64,000 nt of DNA from Geobacillus zalihae NBRC 101842 (GCF_001544135.1 NZ_BCPV01000009.1:1-64000), one strand, 5' to 3'; positions 25,512 through 36,715 are shown, counted from the stretch's first letter. Notes: generated by a model from the sequence alone, not told the origin. Made by a program: numbers and translations.

Positions 25512-26567
25512 TTATGAGAAAGGACGGCTTCCCGCCATGGCCGGAATATACAAAAGCTGCCCCTCGTGCACGTCATCTGGGCTTTCCAAATCATTGGCGC
25601 GCAAAAGCTGCGAGACGGTCACATCATACCGTTCGGCAATCTTGTCCAATGAATCTCCTTGCTGGACGATGCAAATTTTCAGTTTCGTAAACTCTTCCGC
25701 CTCGCTTTTCGCAAACAGTTTCGTCAAGTAAAGCGCATTTTCGCTTTTTGTTTTCGTTTCTTCTTCCTCTTCTTCCTCAACCGCCTTTTTCGTCGCCCCG
25801 ATCGATACCTTCGCCTCAGTTGGCGGCAGCAGCGAAGCGATGTCTTCCTCCGTCTGTGCGCTGACCGCCTTCGTTTCCGTCTCAAGCGGCAAAAACGGCT
25901 CTTTGGCCTCCTCTTCTTCCTCAGCCTCCGTTTCTTCATGACGCATGGCGGCCGGCTCCATGACGGAAACCGTCGTTTCGTCGGCGGCAAAAGCCGGCTG
26001 TTCATCCGCCTCATCGGTGAGATCATCCACGGAAGCAAACGCTTCCTCACCGGCCGCTTCCTTGCGGGCGATCGATTCAAACGGGGCAAACAGCGGCTCA
26101 TCGTCCTCCTCATCGTCCGGCAAATCATCGCCAAGCGGCGCTTCACTGATGCCGCTGATCGAAATGTCGGCAGTGATCAGCAATCTTCCGTTTTCATCCA
26201 AATCATAATCAAACGATTCAACCGTCACGTACACATCCTCAAGGGAACGAATGCGGTTTTTTGGAATCGTAATATCGATTGGAAAGCGGTGCGACAGTTC
26301 GCTGATCCCGTCTTCGCGCACCGAAATGTGCTGAATGAACCGATAACCAGCCAGCTCAAACACGTCGTCATCCGCTTCAGCCTGCCCTTCGCCCGCTTGG
26401 CGGAATTCGCCGCTCAACTCAAGCGCGCCGCGGATCGTAATATATTGGTCGTACTCATCGACGGAAATGACCGGATCAAGAGAAATGGATAAAAACTCGG
26501 CGACTTCCTGTCCTCTTTTAAACCAGACCGATTCTTCCAATGAAAAACGCAAATACGATTGCTCCAA
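25512..26567 (-). CDS. spoVID: Spore coat morphogenetic protein SpoVID (LysM)
   Basis: A 351-aa coat assembly protein. The N-terminal domain (LRFSLEESVWFKRGQEVAEF) matches the SpoVID start. A very acidic Glu-rich middle (about 170-290) follows, then a C-terminal LysM domain (VQQGDSLDKIAERYDVTVSQ). SpoVID encases the forespore with coat proteins and, with SafA, tethers them to the cortex. The start is judged to be TTG at 26567, because GGAAGGAGGAGG precedes it and the B. subtilis N-terminus aligns there. A sigma-E-like promoter lies upstream, and ysxE follows. Confidence 0.93.
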   Translation of the reverse strand: MEQSYLRFSLEESVWFKRGQEVAEFLSISLDPVISVDEYDQYITIRGALELSGEFRQAGEGQAEADDDVFELAGYRFIQHISVREDGISELSHRFPIDITIPKNRIRSLEDVYVTVESFDYDLDENGRLLITADISISGISEAPLGDDLPDDEEDDEPLFAPFESIARKEAAGEEAFASVDDLTDEADEQPAFAADETTVSVMEPAAMRHEETEAEEEEEAKEPFLPLETETKAVSAQTEEDIASLLPPTEAKVSIGATKKAVEEEEEEETKTKSENALYLTKLFAKSEAEEFTKLKICIVQQGDSLDKIAERYDVTVSQLLRANDLESPDDVHEGQLLYIPAMAGSRPFS

Positions 26568-26618
26568 CCGGGCCTCCTCCTTCCGTCCCTTTGGCAAATG
26601 GTTTCTATGACATTATCC

Positions 26619-26647
26619 ATTGTATGAACGGAAACGAGGCGGTATGA
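26619..26647 (-). promoter_or_regulatory. Sigma-E-like promoter of spoVID
   Basis: On the minus strand TCATACC (26641-26647), 14 bp, then CATACAAT (26619-26626) fits the sigma-E pattern with -10 CATAnnnT. spoVID is a known sigma-E gene in B. subtilis. The promoter abuts the T-run of the hemL terminator. Confidence 0.6.
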
Positions 26648-26680
26648 TAAAAAATTGGGCTGCCGACGGTCGGCAGCCCC
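26648..26680 (-). terminator. Terminator of the hem operon
   Basis: On the minus strand a perfect stem (gggctgccga with tcggcagccc) is followed by ATTTTTTAT. It ends hemAXCDBL. Confidence 0.92.
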
Positions 26681-26685
26681 TTTCC

Positions 26686-27975
26686 TTATCCGCGCAGACG
26701 GGCAAACACCCGCTCAGCAGCGGCAATCGTATATTCAATATCATCATCACTGTGCGCCGTCGACAAAAACAGCCCTTCAAATTGCGACGGCGGCAGGAAA
26801 ATGCCTTCATTCGCCATTTCCCGATAATAGGCGGCAAACAGCTCCAAGTCGGACGTTTTCGCTGTCTCGTAGTTGACCACCGGCTCGTTCGTGAAGAAAA
26901 AGCCGATCATCGACCCAGCGCGGTTGATCGTATGCGGGATGTCGTATTTCTCTGCTGCCTGATGAAGCCCATCCGCAAGGCGCGCCGCTTTGCGGCCAAG
27001 CTCTTCGTACGTTTCCGGCGTCAGCTGGCGTAGCGTCTCGTACCCGGCCGTCATGGCGAGCGGATTGCCGGAGAGCGTGCCGGCTTGGTACACCGGCCCG
27101 CTCGGCGCGACAAGCTCCATGATCTCGGCTTTGCCCCCGTACGCCCCGACCGGCAAGCCGCCGCCGATCACTTTGCCAAGGCACGTCAAATCCGGCTCAA
27201 TGCCATAATACCCTTGGGCGCAGTGGTAATCGACGCGGAACCCGGTCATGACCTCGTCGAAAATCAATAAGGCTCCGTATTGTTTCGTCACCTCGCGCAG
27301 CCCTTCCAAAAAGCCAGGCACTGGCGGAACGACGCCCATGTTGCCGGCGACCGGTTCGACGATCACCGCGGCGATGTCTTCGCCAAACCGCTCAAACGCA
27401 TAGCGGACGCTGTCCAAATCGTTGTACGGCACCGTGATGGTATGCTGGGCGACCGATTCCGGCACGCCCGGGCTGTCCGGCAGGCCGAGCGTCGCCACGC
27501 CAGAGCCGGCTTTAATGAGCAGCGAATCGCCATGGCCATGGTAGCTGCCTTCAAATTTGATAATTTTGTTGCGCTTCGTGTAGCCGCGCGCTAAGCGGAG
27601 GGCGCTCATCGTCGCCTCGGTGCCGGAGTTGACCATCCGCACGATTTCCACCGACGGCACCCGCTCAATCACGAGCTTGGCGAGCTCATTTTCAAGCAAT
27701 GTCGGAGCGCCAAAGCTCGTCCCTTGTTCCGCCACGCGCTTCAACGCTTCCACGACCTGCGGGTTGGCATGCCCTAAAATGAGCGGCCCCCATGACAGTA
27801 CGTAATCAATGTACTCATTGCCGTCAATATCGTAAATTTTCGCTCCTTGGCCGCGCGCCATGAAAATCGGCGTCATCCCGACCGACTTGAAGGCGCGCAC
27901 CGGGCTGTTCACCCCGCCCGGCATCAATTTCACCGCTTCTTCGTATGCTGCCTTTGACCGTTCATAGCTCCGCAT
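26686..27975 (-). CDS. hemL: Glutamate-1-semialdehyde 2,1-aminomutase
   Basis: A 429-aa class III PLP aminotransferase that converts glutamate-1-semialdehyde to 5-aminolevulinate. The N-terminus [20 protein letters not shown] is that of HemL. The PLP lysine lies in [10 protein letters not shown] near residue 268, and the substrate region [15 protein letters not shown] near 125. It is the last gene of the operon. The start is taken at the second of two adjacent ATGs because of spacing from GAGGAGGG; the first (27978) is possible. Confidence 0.97.
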   Translation of the reverse strand: MRSYERSKAAYEEAVKLMPGGVNSPVRAFKSVGMTPIFMARGQGAKIYDIDGNEYIDYVLSWGPLILGHANPQVVEALKRVAEQGTSFGAPTLLENELAKLVIERVPSVEIVRMVNSGTEATMSALRLARGYTKRNKIIKFEGSYHGHGDSLLIKAGSGVATLGLPDSPGVPESVAQHTITVPYNDLDSVRYAFERFGEDIAAVIVEPVAGNMGVVPPVPGFLEGLREVTKQYGALLIFDEVMTGFRVDYHCAQGYYGIEPDLTCLGKVIGGGLPVGAYGGKAEIMELVAPSGPVYQAGTLSGNPLAMTAGYETLRQLTPETYEELGRKAARLADGLHQAAEKYDIPHTINRAGSMIGFFFTNEPVVNYETAKTSDLELFAAYYREMANEGIFLPPSQFEGLFLSTAHSDDDIEYTIAAAERVFARLRG

Positions 27976-27991
27976 CATTCCGCCCTCCTCT

Positions 27992-28966
27992 CTATTCAGC
28001 CAGCCAGCGGGCGACATCTTTGGCAAAATACGTAATGATCAAATCCGCGCCCGCCCGTTTCATCCCTGTCAACATTTCCATGACGACCGGCTTCTCATCG
28101 ATCCAGCCGTTTTGCGCCGCCGCTTTGACCATCGCATACTCGCCGCTCACGTTATAGGCGACAAGCGGAAGCGGAAAACGGTTTTTGACGTCGCGGATAA
28201 TATCCATGTAGGCAAGCGCTGGCTTCACCATCAAGAAATCAGCGCCTTCTTTGACATCCGACTCCGCCTCGCGAAACGCCTCAAGGCGGTTGGCCGGATC
28301 CATTTGGTACGTCTTCCGGTCGCCAAACTGCGGCGCGCTGTCGGCGGCATCACGGAACGGGCCGTAAAACGCCGAAGCGTATTTGATTGCATACGACATG
28401 ATCGGCACATACTCAAACCCTGCTTCATCAAGCCCACGGCGAATGGCGGCGACAAAGCCGTCCATCATGTTCGACGGCGCGATGATGTCGGCGCCGGCTT
28501 GCGCTTGGCTCACCGCCGTTTTGGTGAGGAGCTCGAGCGACGGGTCGTTCAGCACGCGCTCGTTTTCGACGACGCCGCAATGGCCGTGGCTCGTATATTC
28601 ACATAAACACGTATCCGCAATGACGACTAGATCTTTGTGTTCGGCTTTGATTTGGCGGATCGCCCGCTGAACAATCCCTGTTTCGCAATACGCCTGCGAA
28701 CCGACTTCATCTTTTTCATTCGGCACGCCAAACACCATGACGGCGGGAATGCCAAGCTTGGCGATGTCGTCCACTTCCTCGGATAAACGGTCAAGCGATA
28801 AATGGTAAACCCCTGGCATCGACGGCACTTCCCGCTTAATGCCGCTTCCCTCGACCACAAACAGCGGATAAATGAGATCCTCGACACGAAGATGCGTCTC
28901 ACGCACCATCGCCCGAATCGCAGCCGTTTGCCGCAAACGGCGATGGCGGTCAAATGACAGTGCCAT
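27992..28966 (-). CDS. hemB: Delta-aminolevulinic acid dehydratase (porphobilinogen synthase)
   Basis: A 324-aa enzyme that condenses two 5-aminolevulinates to porphobilinogen. The zinc-binding cysteines are visible in [14 protein letters not shown]. The two active-site lysines lie in [16 protein letters not shown] and [12 protein letters not shown]. Length matches the family. The ATG directly follows the hemD stop. The cysteine-rich metal site marks the zinc-dependent rather than the magnesium-only subtype. Confidence 0.97.
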   Translation of the reverse strand: MALSFDRHRRLRQTAAIRAMVRETHLRVEDLIYPLFVVEGSGIKREVPSMPGVYHLSLDRLSEEVDDIAKLGIPAVMVFGVPNEKDEVGSQAYCETGIVQRAIRQIKAEHKDLVVIADTCLCEYTSHGHCGVVENERVLNDPSLELLTKTAVSQAQAGADIIAPSNMMDGFVAAIRRGLDEAGFEYVPIMSYAIKYASAFYGPFRDAADSAPQFGDRKTYQMDPANRLEAFREAESDVKEGADFLMVKPALAYMDIIRDVKNRFPLPLVAYNVSGEYAMVKAAAQNGWIDEKPVVMEMLTGMKRAGADLIITYFAKDVARWLAE

Positions 28967-29734
28967 TCATCGTCCCTCCATGGAAAAATATTGTTCCATC
29001 GCTTTGATTATACCATCCGTGGTGTAATCCGTCGGACAAATATGGACCGGAATGCCCGCCCGCTCGGCCGCTTCTTTCGTCACCGGTCCGATGCAGGCGA
29101 CCGCAACACCGGAAAGAAGGGCATCCGCTTCTTTGTCGAGAAGGCGGACAAGGCTGTCAACCGCCGACGGGCTCATCAAGGTGACCGCATCAAGCTCCCG
29201 CCGGCGCAACAGCGACAACAACCGCTCCCGGCCGCTTTCATCAGGCTCGGTCTCATACACCGTGAGCTCGTCGACCGCGGCGCCGGCGTTTCGCAACGCC
29301 TCAGGCAAGGTCGGGCGCGCCAAATTGCCTTTGACAAACAGCACCCGGTCGCCTTGTTTGACGCGCGGCATGAGCAAGTCAGCCAGCCGCCTAGCGGTGT
29401 AATCATCCGGCACGAGCGCCGGGGAAAGACCATGCTCGGCGAGCGCCGCCGCTGTTTTCCGGCCGACGACAGCCATCTCCGGCAGCGGCCGCGGCAACGA
29501 AACATGTGGAAAAAAGAAGCGGACGGCGTTCGCGCTTGTGAAAACGAGCCAACGGTATTCGCCAAGCCGCTCAACCATAGAAGCGATTTCTTCCGGCGCC
29601 GCCGGTCGGATGGCAATGAGCGGGATCTCGACCGGCACGGCGCCGACAGCGCGCAGCTTGGCAGAAAACGATGCCGCCTGCTCTTTGCCGCGCGTCACAA
29701 GCACCGTTTTGCCGGCGAGCGCGCTGTGTGTCAT
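28967..29734 (-). CDS. hemD: Uroporphyrinogen-III synthase
   Basis: A 255-aa enzyme that closes hydroxymethylbilane with inversion of ring D. The sequence has the two-lobed layout of HemD with weakly conserved motifs: the start [17 protein letters not shown], the middle [10 protein letters not shown], and a C-terminal [14 protein letters not shown] and [14 protein letters not shown], all typical of the family. Its start overlaps the hemC stop by 4 bp. Position within hemA-X-C-D-B-L confirms the call. Confidence 0.95.
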   Translation of the reverse strand: MTHSALAGKTVLVTRGKEQAASFSAKLRAVGAVPVEIPLIAIRPAAPEEIASMVERLGEYRWLVFTSANAVRFFFPHVSLPRPLPEMAVVGRKTAAALAEHGLSPALVPDDYTARRLADLLMPRVKQGDRVLFVKGNLARPTLPEALRNAGAAVDELTVYETEPDESGRERLLSLLRRRELDAVTLMSPSAVDSLVRLLDKEADALLSGVAVACIGPVTKEAAERAGIPVHICPTDYTTDGIIKAMEQYFSMEGR

Positions 29735-30663
29735 GATTGGCTCAACTCCTGTTTCACCCGCTCGATGAGCGCTTTCGCCCCTTGTTCGATCAAGACAGCG
29801 GCCGCCTGCCGGCCGACGGCCTCCGGATCGGCGCCCGTTACCATTTCTTTATACTTTTCTTTTCCATCCGGTGAAGCGACAAGGGCCGTGAGGCGCACCA
29901 TGCCACCGTCTGCTTCAGCGTAGCCGGCAATCGGCACTTGACAGCCGCCTTCCATTTGCTGCAAAAAGGTGCGCTCCGCCCGAACAGCCCGCTCGGTTTG
30001 CTCGTCGTTTAACCGGCTGAGCCATTGGCGCAATTCGTCATCATCCTCCCGGCATTCGACCGCCAGCGCCCCTTGGCCGACCGCCGGAACACAGACATCA
30101 AAAGGAAGATAGTCGCTGATGACGTCATCGCCCCAACCCATGCGCGCAAGACCCGCCGCCGCCAGCACGATCGCATCGTACTCTTCGCTTTCGAGCTTCG
30201 CCAACCTTGTGTCAATATTGCCGCGAATCCATTTGATCGTCAAATCCGGGCGATAGGCAAGCAACTGCGCCGAACGGCGCAAGCTGCTCGTGCCAATGAC
30301 CGACCCAGGCGGCAAGTCGGAGAGCATCCGGTTTCCTTTGCTGACAAGCACATCGCGTGCATCTTCGCGGCGCGGAACCGCACCGATCACTAAACCTTCG
30401 GGCAGCACAGCCGGCATATCTTTCATGCTATGGACCGCCATATCGATGCCGCCGGCGAGCAATTCATGCTCAATCTCTTTCACAAACAACCCTTTGCCCC
30501 CGACTTTCGAGAGCGTAACATCAAGCACCCGATCTCCTTTCGTGACGATTTCTTTCACTTCAAACGTAAACGGCGCCCCAAGCTGTTTCAATTCGTTGAT
30601 CACCCACTTCGTCTGGGTCAAGGCAAGCTTGCTGCGCCGCGAGCCAACGACAATGTTCCGCAT
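29731..30663 (-). CDS. hemC: Porphobilinogen deaminase (hydroxymethylbilane synthase)
   Basis: A 310-aa enzyme that polymerises four porphobilinogens. The N-terminus [18 protein letters not shown] is diagnostic. The dipyrromethane cofactor cysteine lies in [13 protein letters not shown] near residue 240. Arginine-rich substrate segments ([12 protein letters not shown]) are present. A good ribosome-binding site (GGGGAGGAACG) precedes the ATG. It overlaps hemD by 4 bp and follows hemX by 15 bp. Confidence 0.97.
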   Translation of the reverse strand: MRNIVVGSRRSKLALTQTKWVINELKQLGAPFTFEVKEIVTKGDRVLDVTLSKVGGKGLFVKEIEHELLAGGIDMAVHSMKDMPAVLPEGLVIGAVPRREDARDVLVSKGNRMLSDLPPGSVIGTSSLRRSAQLLAYRPDLTIKWIRGNIDTRLAKLESEEYDAIVLAAAGLARMGWGDDVISDYLPFDVCVPAVGQGALAVECREDDDELRQWLSRLNDEQTERAVRAERTFLQQMEGGCQVPIAGYAEADGGMVRLTALVASPDGKEKYKEMVTGADPEAVGRQAAAVLIEQGAKALIERVKQELSQS

Positions 30664-30678
30664 TTCGTTCCTCCCCAG

Positions 30679-31500
30679 TTACGCATACCAAAAATGAAAT
30701 TTTGACAAACTGCCAAACAAGAAAAAGTTGACAAGCAAAAATAAAAACGAGCCGATGTTCCATAACGCGATCGCCTTTCCTTGCATCTGCCGGACGACCC
30801 GTTTGTAAAAGTAGATGCCATAAACAAGAAGAACGACAAACGATCCGAGCACTTTCGCGTCATACCAATGGAAGTGGTCAATTTGGATGTACGCCCAGAT
30901 GACGCCGAGAATCAGCCCTAGTAACAACATAGGCAAACCGAGCAAATTTAAAACATACGACAAAAAATCGAGCTTCGCCAAATCGGCCATCCGCCATAGG
31001 CGCGCCCCCCATTTTTTTCTTTTCAGCAAACTGTATTGCAACATGTACAGCACCGAAAAAATAAAGGACAACGAAAACGCGGCGTATGCTCCGAGCGCGA
31101 GCGTAATATGGATGATCAAGAGCTCCGAGACGAGCCGTTCGGCGATGGCCGGCGACTGCGACGACGGCACGAACGTGTGAATGGCCAAAATAAAAAAGGC
31201 AAGAACATTCGTGAAAAAAACGATAAAATCAACGCGCAGCAGCCGATTGATCACGAGCGACAGCGTAATGAGCAGCCAAGCGTAAAAATAAAGCCCTTCC
31301 GACATCGTTAAAATCGGAAAGCGCTTCGTCTCCATGATGCGGGAAACAAACGTCACGGTCTGCAAAAGCCACACAATAGAAAGCAACCAGAAGGCGATGT
31401 CGTTCGCCTTCCGGTTTTGCTGCAAAAAATCAATGAAGTATAGCAGGATGGACGCAATGTAAAGCAAAATCGACAGTTCGTACAACGGCGCCACAACCAT
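30679..31500 (-). CDS. hemX: HemX-like membrane protein (cytochrome c assembly family)
   Basis: A 273-aa protein with about eight membrane helices and the CcsA/CcmC-like pattern (EGLYFYAWLLITLSLVINRLL, a Trp-containing segment WAYIQIDHFHWYDAKV). In B. subtilis HemX lowers the amount of HemA protein and is encoded between hemA and hemC, exactly as here. It starts 6 bp after the hemA stop, with AAGGTGGG overlapping the intercistronic gap. Membrane location is clear; the regulatory role is taken from the B. subtilis homologue. Confidence 0.92.
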   Translation of the reverse strand: MVVAPLYELSILLYIASILLYFIDFLQQNRKANDIAFWLLSIVWLLQTVTFVSRIMETKRFPILTMSEGLYFYAWLLITLSLVINRLLRVDFIVFFTNVLAFFILAIHTFVPSSQSPAIAERLVSELLIIHITLALGAYAAFSLSFIFSVLYMLQYSLLKRKKWGARLWRMADLAKLDFLSYVLNLLGLPMLLLGLILGVIWAYIQIDHFHWYDAKVLGSFVVLLVYGIYFYKRVVRQMQGKAIALWNIGSFLFLLVNFFLFGSLSKFHFWYA

Positions 31501-31506
31501 CCCACC

Positions 31507-32865
31507 TTACAGCTGCCACGATGGGCGGGCCGCTTCCGCTTGCTGCCGGTCGTTCCGCACGGTTTCTTCCCGTTTCATCCCTTGCTGCTGCGCTTTCACC
31601 GCATCTTCGATATTGAAAATTTTCATAAACAGCAAAAGCGCCTCCTCGGCATTCGGGCCGGCGGCGAGTTCCTTCGCCTGCAAAATCGGATCGCGGAGCA
31701 GCTGGTTAATAATGCTTTTCGTATGCTTATTCAACACTTTCCAGTCGCGCTCCGACAAATGCGGCAGTTTCCGCTCCAAACTTTTCATCGTTTCCGCTTG
31801 GATGGCCAGCGCCTTTTCGCGCAATGCGGCAATGACTGGCACGACGCCGAGCGTCTGCAGCCATTGGCTGAACGCCATCAGTTCCGCTTCGATCATCATT
31901 TCAATGCGAGCCGCTGCCTTTTGCCGTTCCGCCAAGTTGGCCGCCACCACATCTTGCAAATCGTCAATGTCGTACAAAAACACCGTTTCCAAATCAGCCA
32001 ACGCCGGATCCAAATCGCGCGGCACCGCGATGTCAACCATAAAGAGCGGGCGGCCTTTGCGCATTTTCTCAAGCGGCGCCACCATTTCCTTCGTCAAAAT
32101 ATAGCCTTTGGCTCCCGTCGAGCTGATGACGATATCCGCTTCCAGAAGCGCACACGACAGCTCACTGAGCGGCTTCGCTTCGCCGGCAAACTGCTTCGCA
32201 AGCTGTTTCGCTTTTTCAAGCGTCCGGTTGACGACTGTGACTTTGCCAACGCCGCTGCCGTACAAGTTTTGCGCCGCCAGCGTCCCCATTTTGCCGGCCC
32301 CGATAATCAAGACGTGCTTGCCGGCAAGGCGGCCGAAAATCTTCTTCGCCAGCTCAACCGCCGCATAGCTGACCGATACAGCGTGCGCACCGATGCCCGT
32401 TTCCGAGTGGGCGCGCTTCGCAAACGTCACCGCCTGCTTGAACAGATGATTGAAAATCGTGCCGCTCGTCCCGACCTCTTGAGCGAGCAAATAGCTGTCT
32501 TTCACTTGCCCTAAAATTTGCGTTTCCCCAAGCACCATCGAATCAAGGCCGGCCGCCACGCGGAACAAATGCTTGATGGCCGCCTCTCCTTCAAGCACAC
32601 GCAAATACGGAGCAATCGCTTCCACTTTGACGCCAAACCATTCGGCTAAAAATGCTTTCATATAGTAACGGCCGGTATGCAGTTGATCAACCACTGCATA
32701 AACTTCCGTCCGGTTGCACGTCGAGACGATCACATTTTCGAGCACGCTTTTTTGCTTGGCGAGCTGTTTCATCGCCGCACCGAGTTCCGCTTCCGCAAAC
32801 GCGAGCTTTTCGCGGATTTCTACAGGGGCGGTTTTATAGTCGACGCCAACGACTACGATTTGCAC
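31507..32865 (-). CDS. hemA: Glutamyl-tRNA reductase
   Basis: A 452-aa enzyme that reduces Glu-tRNA to glutamate-1-semialdehyde, the first committed step of heme synthesis. The catalytic cysteine lies in [11 protein letters not shown] near residue 50; the NADPH fold has [17 protein letters not shown] near 193. The C-terminal dimerisation helix is present. The start is GTG at 32865 after AAGGGGGATG. A promoter lies about 40 bp upstream. It is the first gene of hemAXCDBL. Confidence 0.97.
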   Translation of the reverse strand: MQIVVVGVDYKTAPVEIREKLAFAEAELGAAMKQLAKQKSVLENVIVSTCNRTEVYAVVDQLHTGRYYMKAFLAEWFGVKVEAIAPYLRVLEGEAAIKHLFRVAAGLDSMVLGETQILGQVKDSYLLAQEVGTSGTIFNHLFKQAVTFAKRAHSETGIGAHAVSVSYAAVELAKKIFGRLAGKHVLIIGAGKMGTLAAQNLYGSGVGKVTVVNRTLEKAKQLAKQFAGEAKPLSELSCALLEADIVISSTGAKGYILTKEMVAPLEKMRKGRPLFMVDIAVPRDLDPALADLETVFLYDIDDLQDVVAANLAERQKAAARIEMMIEAELMAFSQWLQTLGVVPVIAALREKALAIQAETMKSLERKLPHLSERDWKVLNKHTKSIINQLLRDPILQAKELAAGPNAEEALLLFMKIFNIEDAVKAQQQGMKREETVRNDRQQAEAARPSWQL

Positions 32866-32901
32866 GATGCCATCCCCCTTATTGACCGAATCCCTTCCAT
32901 C

Positions 32902-32910
32902 ATTATATCA
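32902..32910 (-). promoter_or_regulatory. Promoter of the hem operon (extended -10)
   Basis: On the minus strand TG-A-TATAAT is a perfect extended -10 element about 40 bp before hemA. No good -35 hexamer at 16-18 bp was seen. Confidence 0.6.
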
Positions 32911-33031
32911 CAACCGTCCATCGTTCCGGTTTGAAAAAATTGTGAACATGCCTCCAAAGCTATGCTAAACTGTAGACAGTGATCATTCTATCATAAACAT
33001 GTCCAAAAGGGAAACGGAGGACGCGACGATC

Positions 33032-33517
33032 ATGAAAACCCGAACGGTATTCGCCGGCATCTTGTTCATCGGCCTCGGGCTGTATTTTCTCGCCGGACAG
33101 TTGGAATCCCCCCTTTTCCATTTCTTCCAAGGGTGGCCGGCCTTGCTTGCCATTTGCGGCGCGGCTTTGCTTGGCCAGGCGCATTCAGCGCGCGAATATG
33201 CTTACCTTTTCCCCGGCTTTCTTTTACTCGGATTTGGCGTTGAACTGCTCCTTGCGAGTGCATTTTCGGCCTGGCCCCGCGGCGTGAACATGTTTTTTTT
33301 CCTCATCGCGCTCGCTTTTTTCGCCAGCAGCCGCAAACAAAAAGGCGGGGCCGGCTTTGGCGTGCTTTTTTTGCTTCTCGCTGTCGTGCTGACGTTTTCC
33401 GGGCGCGGCCAGCCATTCTTTCACCTCGTCCAAGCCGGACTTTCCTCTGTCTGGAAGTTTTGGCCGCTCGGACTCATCGCCATCGGCGTCTATATATTAT
33501 GGACTAGGCGAAAATAG
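33032..33517 (+). CDS. YsxD-like small integral membrane protein
   Basis: A 161-aa protein with four to six membrane helices (TVFAGILFIGLGLYFLAG, GWPALLAICGAALL, AYLFPGFLLLGFGVELLL and a C-terminal FWPLGLIAIGVYIL). The repeated FFQGWPALL and FWPLGLIAIG pattern is that of the LiaI/LiaF-type membrane domain. In B. subtilis ysxD lies at this place between hemA and ysxC, so it may be its counterpart, though orientation was not compared. ATG at 33032 is chosen for a GGAGG site upstream. Its function is unknown. It converges on engB with a shared terminator. Confidence 0.7.
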   Translation: MKTRTVFAGILFIGLGLYFLAGQLESPLFHFFQGWPALLAICGAALLGQAHSAREYAYLFPGFLLLGFGVELLLASAFSAWPRGVNMFFFLIALAFFASSRKQKGGAGFGVLFLLLAVVLTFSGRGQPFFHLVQAGLSSVWKFWPLGLIAIGVYILWTRRK

Positions 33518-33527
33518 CCTTGGAAGT

Positions 33528-33557
33528 GAAAACACCAGCGGAATCGCTGGTGTTTTC
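33528..33557. terminator. Bidirectional terminator between the ysxD-like gene and engB
   Basis: A 13-bp perfect inverted repeat (gaaaacaccagcg at 33528-33540 with cgctggtgttttc at 33545-33557) with a 4-nt loop. The A/T ends give a short T-run on both strands, so it can serve both convergent genes. Confidence 0.85.
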
Positions 33558-33558
33558 G

Positions 33559-34146
33559 TCATGAGGCCACAAACGGCAAAAGCGCCGCCCATGCTTCGTC
33601 TTTCCCTTGTCCGGTCTCGGCGGAAAACAAAATGAGCGGGTCGCCGTCCGCCATCCGCAGCGTCTCGCGCGCGATTTTCGCGTGTTTTTGATGCTTGCCG
33701 CGCGGCACTTTATCCGCTTTCGTCGCAATGACGATCACCGGGATCTCGTAATGTTTTAAAAACTCGTACATCATCACATCGTCTTTCGTCGGCGGATGGC
33801 GCAAATCAACGAGCAGGACCGCCGCCTTCAGCACCTCGCGCGTCGTAAAGTACGTCTCCATCATGTTCCCCCATTTTTGCCGCTCCTGCTTCGACACGCG
33901 GGCGAACCCATAACCTGGCACGTCCACAAAGTAAAACGAGTCGTTAATCAAATAAAAATTCAACGTTTGCGTTTTCCCTGGCTTTGAGGAGGTGCGCGCC
34001 AAGTTTTTCCGGTTGATCATTTTGTTGATGAATGATGATTTGCCGACGTTCGAACGGCCGGCGAGCGCCACCTCCGGCCGTCCGCCGTCCGGATATTGTT
34101 CCGGCTTGACGGCACTGGTCACAAGCTCTGCTTTCTTCACATTCAT
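33559..34146 (-). CDS. engB: Ribosome biogenesis GTP-binding protein EngB/YsxC
   Basis: A 195-aa essential GTPase needed for 50S ribosome maturation. Motifs are G1 GRSNVGKSS near residue 31, switch I ([13 protein letters not shown]), G3 DVPGYG and G4 TKAD. The start [19 protein letters not shown] aligns with the known YsxC N-terminus; the ATG at 34146 overlaps the lonA stop (ATGA), so the two are translationally coupled. A GTG nine bases earlier is less likely. lonA-ysxC linkage is conserved in B. subtilis. Confidence 0.96.
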   Translation of the reverse strand: MNVKKAELVTSAVKPEQYPDGGRPEVALAGRSNVGKSSFINKMINRKNLARTSSKPGKTQTLNFYLINDSFYFVDVPGYGFARVSKQERQKWGNMMETYFTTREVLKAAVLLVDLRHPPTKDDVMMYEFLKHYEIPVIVIATKADKVPRGKHQKHAKIARETLRMADGDPLILFSAETGQGKDEAWAALLPFVAS

Positions 34147-36470
34147 CGCTTCCACCCCACCAGCGCGTGCGGCAGCACCTCATCGAGATGAGAGACAAGC
34201 ACAAAGCGCAAGTCGCGCTTCACCGTTTCCGGAATGTCAGCCAAATCTTTTTCATTGTCTTTCGGCAAAATGACGGTTTTCAATCCGGCACGATGGGCGC
34301 TTAACGTTTTCTCTTTCAGCCCCCCGATCGCAAGAACGCGGCCGCGCAGCGTAATTTCCCCGGTCATGCCGACAAAGCGGCTCACCGGCTTGCCCGTCAA
34401 AGCGGAAATGAGTGCGGTCGCAATCGTAATGCCGGCCGATGGCCCGTCTTTCGGCACCGCTCCTTCCGGAACGTGGATGTGAATATCATATTTCTCATGG
34501 AACTTCGGATCAATGTCAAGCTCCTCAGCGCGCGACCGCACGTAGCTGAACGCCGCTTGCGCTGATTCTTTCATGACATCGCCGAGCTTGCCGGTCAGCA
34601 CGAGTTTCCCATTGCCTGGCGCGAGCGACACTTCGATGGCGAGCGTATCGCCGCCAAACGCCGTATACGCCAGCCCGGTCGCCACGCCAACTTGGTCTTC
34701 CGCCTCCGCTCGGCCGTAGCGGTATTTTCGCTTCCCTAAAAATTCCTCAAGATTGTTTTCTGTGATCACAACCCGCTTTTTCTCGCCGGAAACGATGAGG
34801 CGGGCCGCTTTTCGGCAGATAGCGGCGAGCTGCCGCTCAAGCTCCCGCACCCCGGCTTCGCGCGTATAATGGCGGATGATATCGAGCATCGCGTCATCGC
34901 GAATTTGCAACGCCGCCTTTTTCAGCCCGTGCTCGGTGATTTGTTTCGGCAGCAAATGCCGCTTGGCGATATGCAGCTTCTCCACTTCTGTGTAGCCTGG
35001 TATGTGGATCACTTCCATCCGGTCCAAGAGCGGCTGCGGAATCGCCGCCAAATGGTTGGCCGTGGCGATAAACATGACTTTCGATAGATCGTACGGCTCT
35101 TCAATGTAATGGTCGCTGAACGTATGATTTTGCTCTGGATCCAGCACCTCCAGCATGGCCGCCGATGGATCGCCGCGGAAATCGCTCGACATTTTGTCGA
35201 TTTCATCAAGCAAGAAGACGGGGTTGATCGTGCCTGCTTTTTTCATCCCCTGGATAATGCGTCCCGGCATGGCGCCGACATACGTGCGGCGATGGCCGCG
35301 AATTTCCGATTCGTCGCGGACGCCGCCGAGCGAAACGCGGACGAAGCGGCGGCCGAGCGCTTTGGCGATCGAGCGGGCGAGCGACGTTTTGCCGACCCCC
35401 GGCGGTCCGGCGAGGCAAAGAATCGGACCTTTTAACGATTTCGTCAGCTGCTTGACGGATAAAAATTCAAGCACCCGTTCTTTCACTTTATCGAGCCCGT
35501 AATGCTCCTCGTTTAAAATCGCTTCCGCCCGCTTAATGTCGTGGATGTCTTCCGTTTCTTTCGACCACGGCAAGGCGATGAGCCAATCGAGGTAGTTGCG
35601 AATGACTGCGCTTTCCGCTGAGGTCGCCGGAATTTTTTCATAGCGGTCAAGCTCTTTCAATGCCGTTTGTTTCACATGCTCCGGCATGCCGGCCGCCTCG
35701 ATTTTTTCTTTCAGCTCCTCGACTTCGCCCGTTTTTCCTTCTTTTTCGCCAAGCTCTTTTTGAATCGCCTTCATTTGCTCGCGCAAATAATACTCTTTTT
35801 GCGTCCGCTCCATCGACTGCTTGACGCGGGCGCTGATCTTTTTCTCAAGCTGGAGCACTTCTTTTTCGTTGTGCAAAATTTGGATGATTTTATTGAGGCG
35901 CTCTTTCACGTCGATCGTTTCTAAAATGCGCTGCTTTTCCTCAAGCTTAAGCGGCAAGTGCGAGGCGATGATGTCCGCCATTCGCCCCGGCTCATCGATG
36001 TCGACGATCGAGGCGTAAATGTCGACCGACAGCCGCTTGGACAAGTTTATGTACTGCTCGAAATATTCAAGCATCGTCCGCTTGAGCGCCTCATCTTCTA
36101 AATCTTTCGCCGCCCGATCAGCAAACTTTTCGACTTTGACGAGAAAGTACGGCTCCTCGCTGATCACTTCCGTAATGAGCGCCCGAGCGACGCCTTCGAC
36201 AAGCACGCGGAACGTGCCGTTCGGGAGTTTTAGAAGTTGCTTGACGCGCGCGATCGTTCCCATTTTATATAAGTCATCCATGTCCGGTTCGTCGATGGCA
36301 ACGTCTTTTTGCGACGTCAGCAAAATCATATGATCCTCAACCATGGCTTGTTCGAGCGCTTTGACCGATTTCTCGCGCCCGACATCCAAATGGAGCACCA
36401 TCGTCGGAAACACGAGCAGCCCACGCAGCGGCAAAAGCGGAACGACCGTCTCCTTTTTCTTTCCGTTCAC
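34143..36470 (-). CDS. lonA: ATP-dependent protease LonA
   Basis: A 775-aa Lon protease: N-terminal LAN substrate-binding domain ([20 protein letters not shown]), coiled coil, AAA+ module with Walker [10 protein letters not shown] near residue 355 and Walker [10 protein letters not shown], and a C-terminal Ser-Lys dyad domain (Ser in [16 protein letters not shown]). It degrades misfolded and regulatory proteins. The start is judged to be GTG at 36470 because ATGGAGGTG is a Shine-Dalgarno 6 bp before it; the ATG at 36485 lies inside that site. Length then equals the B. subtilis LonA size. engB overlaps its end. Confidence 0.95.
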   Translation of the reverse strand: MNGKKKETVVPLLPLRGLLVFPTMVLHLDVGREKSVKALEQAMVEDHMILLTSQKDVAIDEPDMDDLYKMGTIARVKQLLKLPNGTFRVLVEGVARALITEVISEEPYFLVKVEKFADRAAKDLEDEALKRTMLEYFEQYINLSKRLSVDIYASIVDIDEPGRMADIIASHLPLKLEEKQRILETIDVKERLNKIIQILHNEKEVLQLEKKISARVKQSMERTQKEYYLREQMKAIQKELGEKEGKTGEVEELKEKIEAAGMPEHVKQTALKELDRYEKIPATSAESAVIRNYLDWLIALPWSKETEDIHDIKRAEAILNEEHYGLDKVKERVLEFLSVKQLTKSLKGPILCLAGPPGVGKTSLARSIAKALGRRFVRVSLGGVRDESEIRGHRRTYVGAMPGRIIQGMKKAGTINPVFLLDEIDKMSSDFRGDPSAAMLEVLDPEQNHTFSDHYIEEPYDLSKVMFIATANHLAAIPQPLLDRMEVIHIPGYTEVEKLHIAKRHLLPKQITEHGLKKAALQIRDDAMLDIIRHYTREAGVRELERQLAAICRKAARLIVSGEKKRVVITENNLEEFLGKRKYRYGRAEAEDQVGVATGLAYTAFGGDTLAIEVSLAPGNGKLVLTGKLGDVMKESAQAAFSYVRSRAEELDIDPKFHEKYDIHIHVPEGAVPKDGPSAGITIATALISALTGKPVSRFVGMTGEITLRGRVLAIGGLKEKTLSAHRAGLKTVILPKDNEKDLADIPETVKRDLRFVLVSHLDEVLPHALVGWKR

Positions 36471-36504
36471 GCCGAACACCTCCATCTCTCGCTTCTATTC
36501 GTTT

Positions 36505-36534
36505 ATTGTATAGTACGGCAGCAGGGTTTGTAAA
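36505..36534 (-). promoter_or_regulatory. Putative sigma-A promoter of lonA
   Basis: On the minus strand TTTACA (36529-36534) and TACAAT (36505-36510) are separated by 18 bp, about 30 bp before the lonA Shine-Dalgarno. Confidence 0.55.
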
Positions 36535-36715
36535 ATTTGACGAACGAAAAAGCGCGCGGCGCTCCGTCTGCAGGCAAAGAAAAACCGACTTCAGCGACGA
36601 TCCGCTTGCGCCGAAGCCGTACATAAAAGAGAGGCCGGGCGAACCGCCCGACTCGGTTGCGAGCGGACCGCCCGCTTTCGTTGCCAACCGTTCGCCTTGC
36701 CGCCGTTTCCTTTGG

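Noticed and set aside
36625-36655. GC-rich hairpin after lonB
   Set aside because: The stem is short and the following T-run is broken (tctctttta), so a terminator is not claimed.
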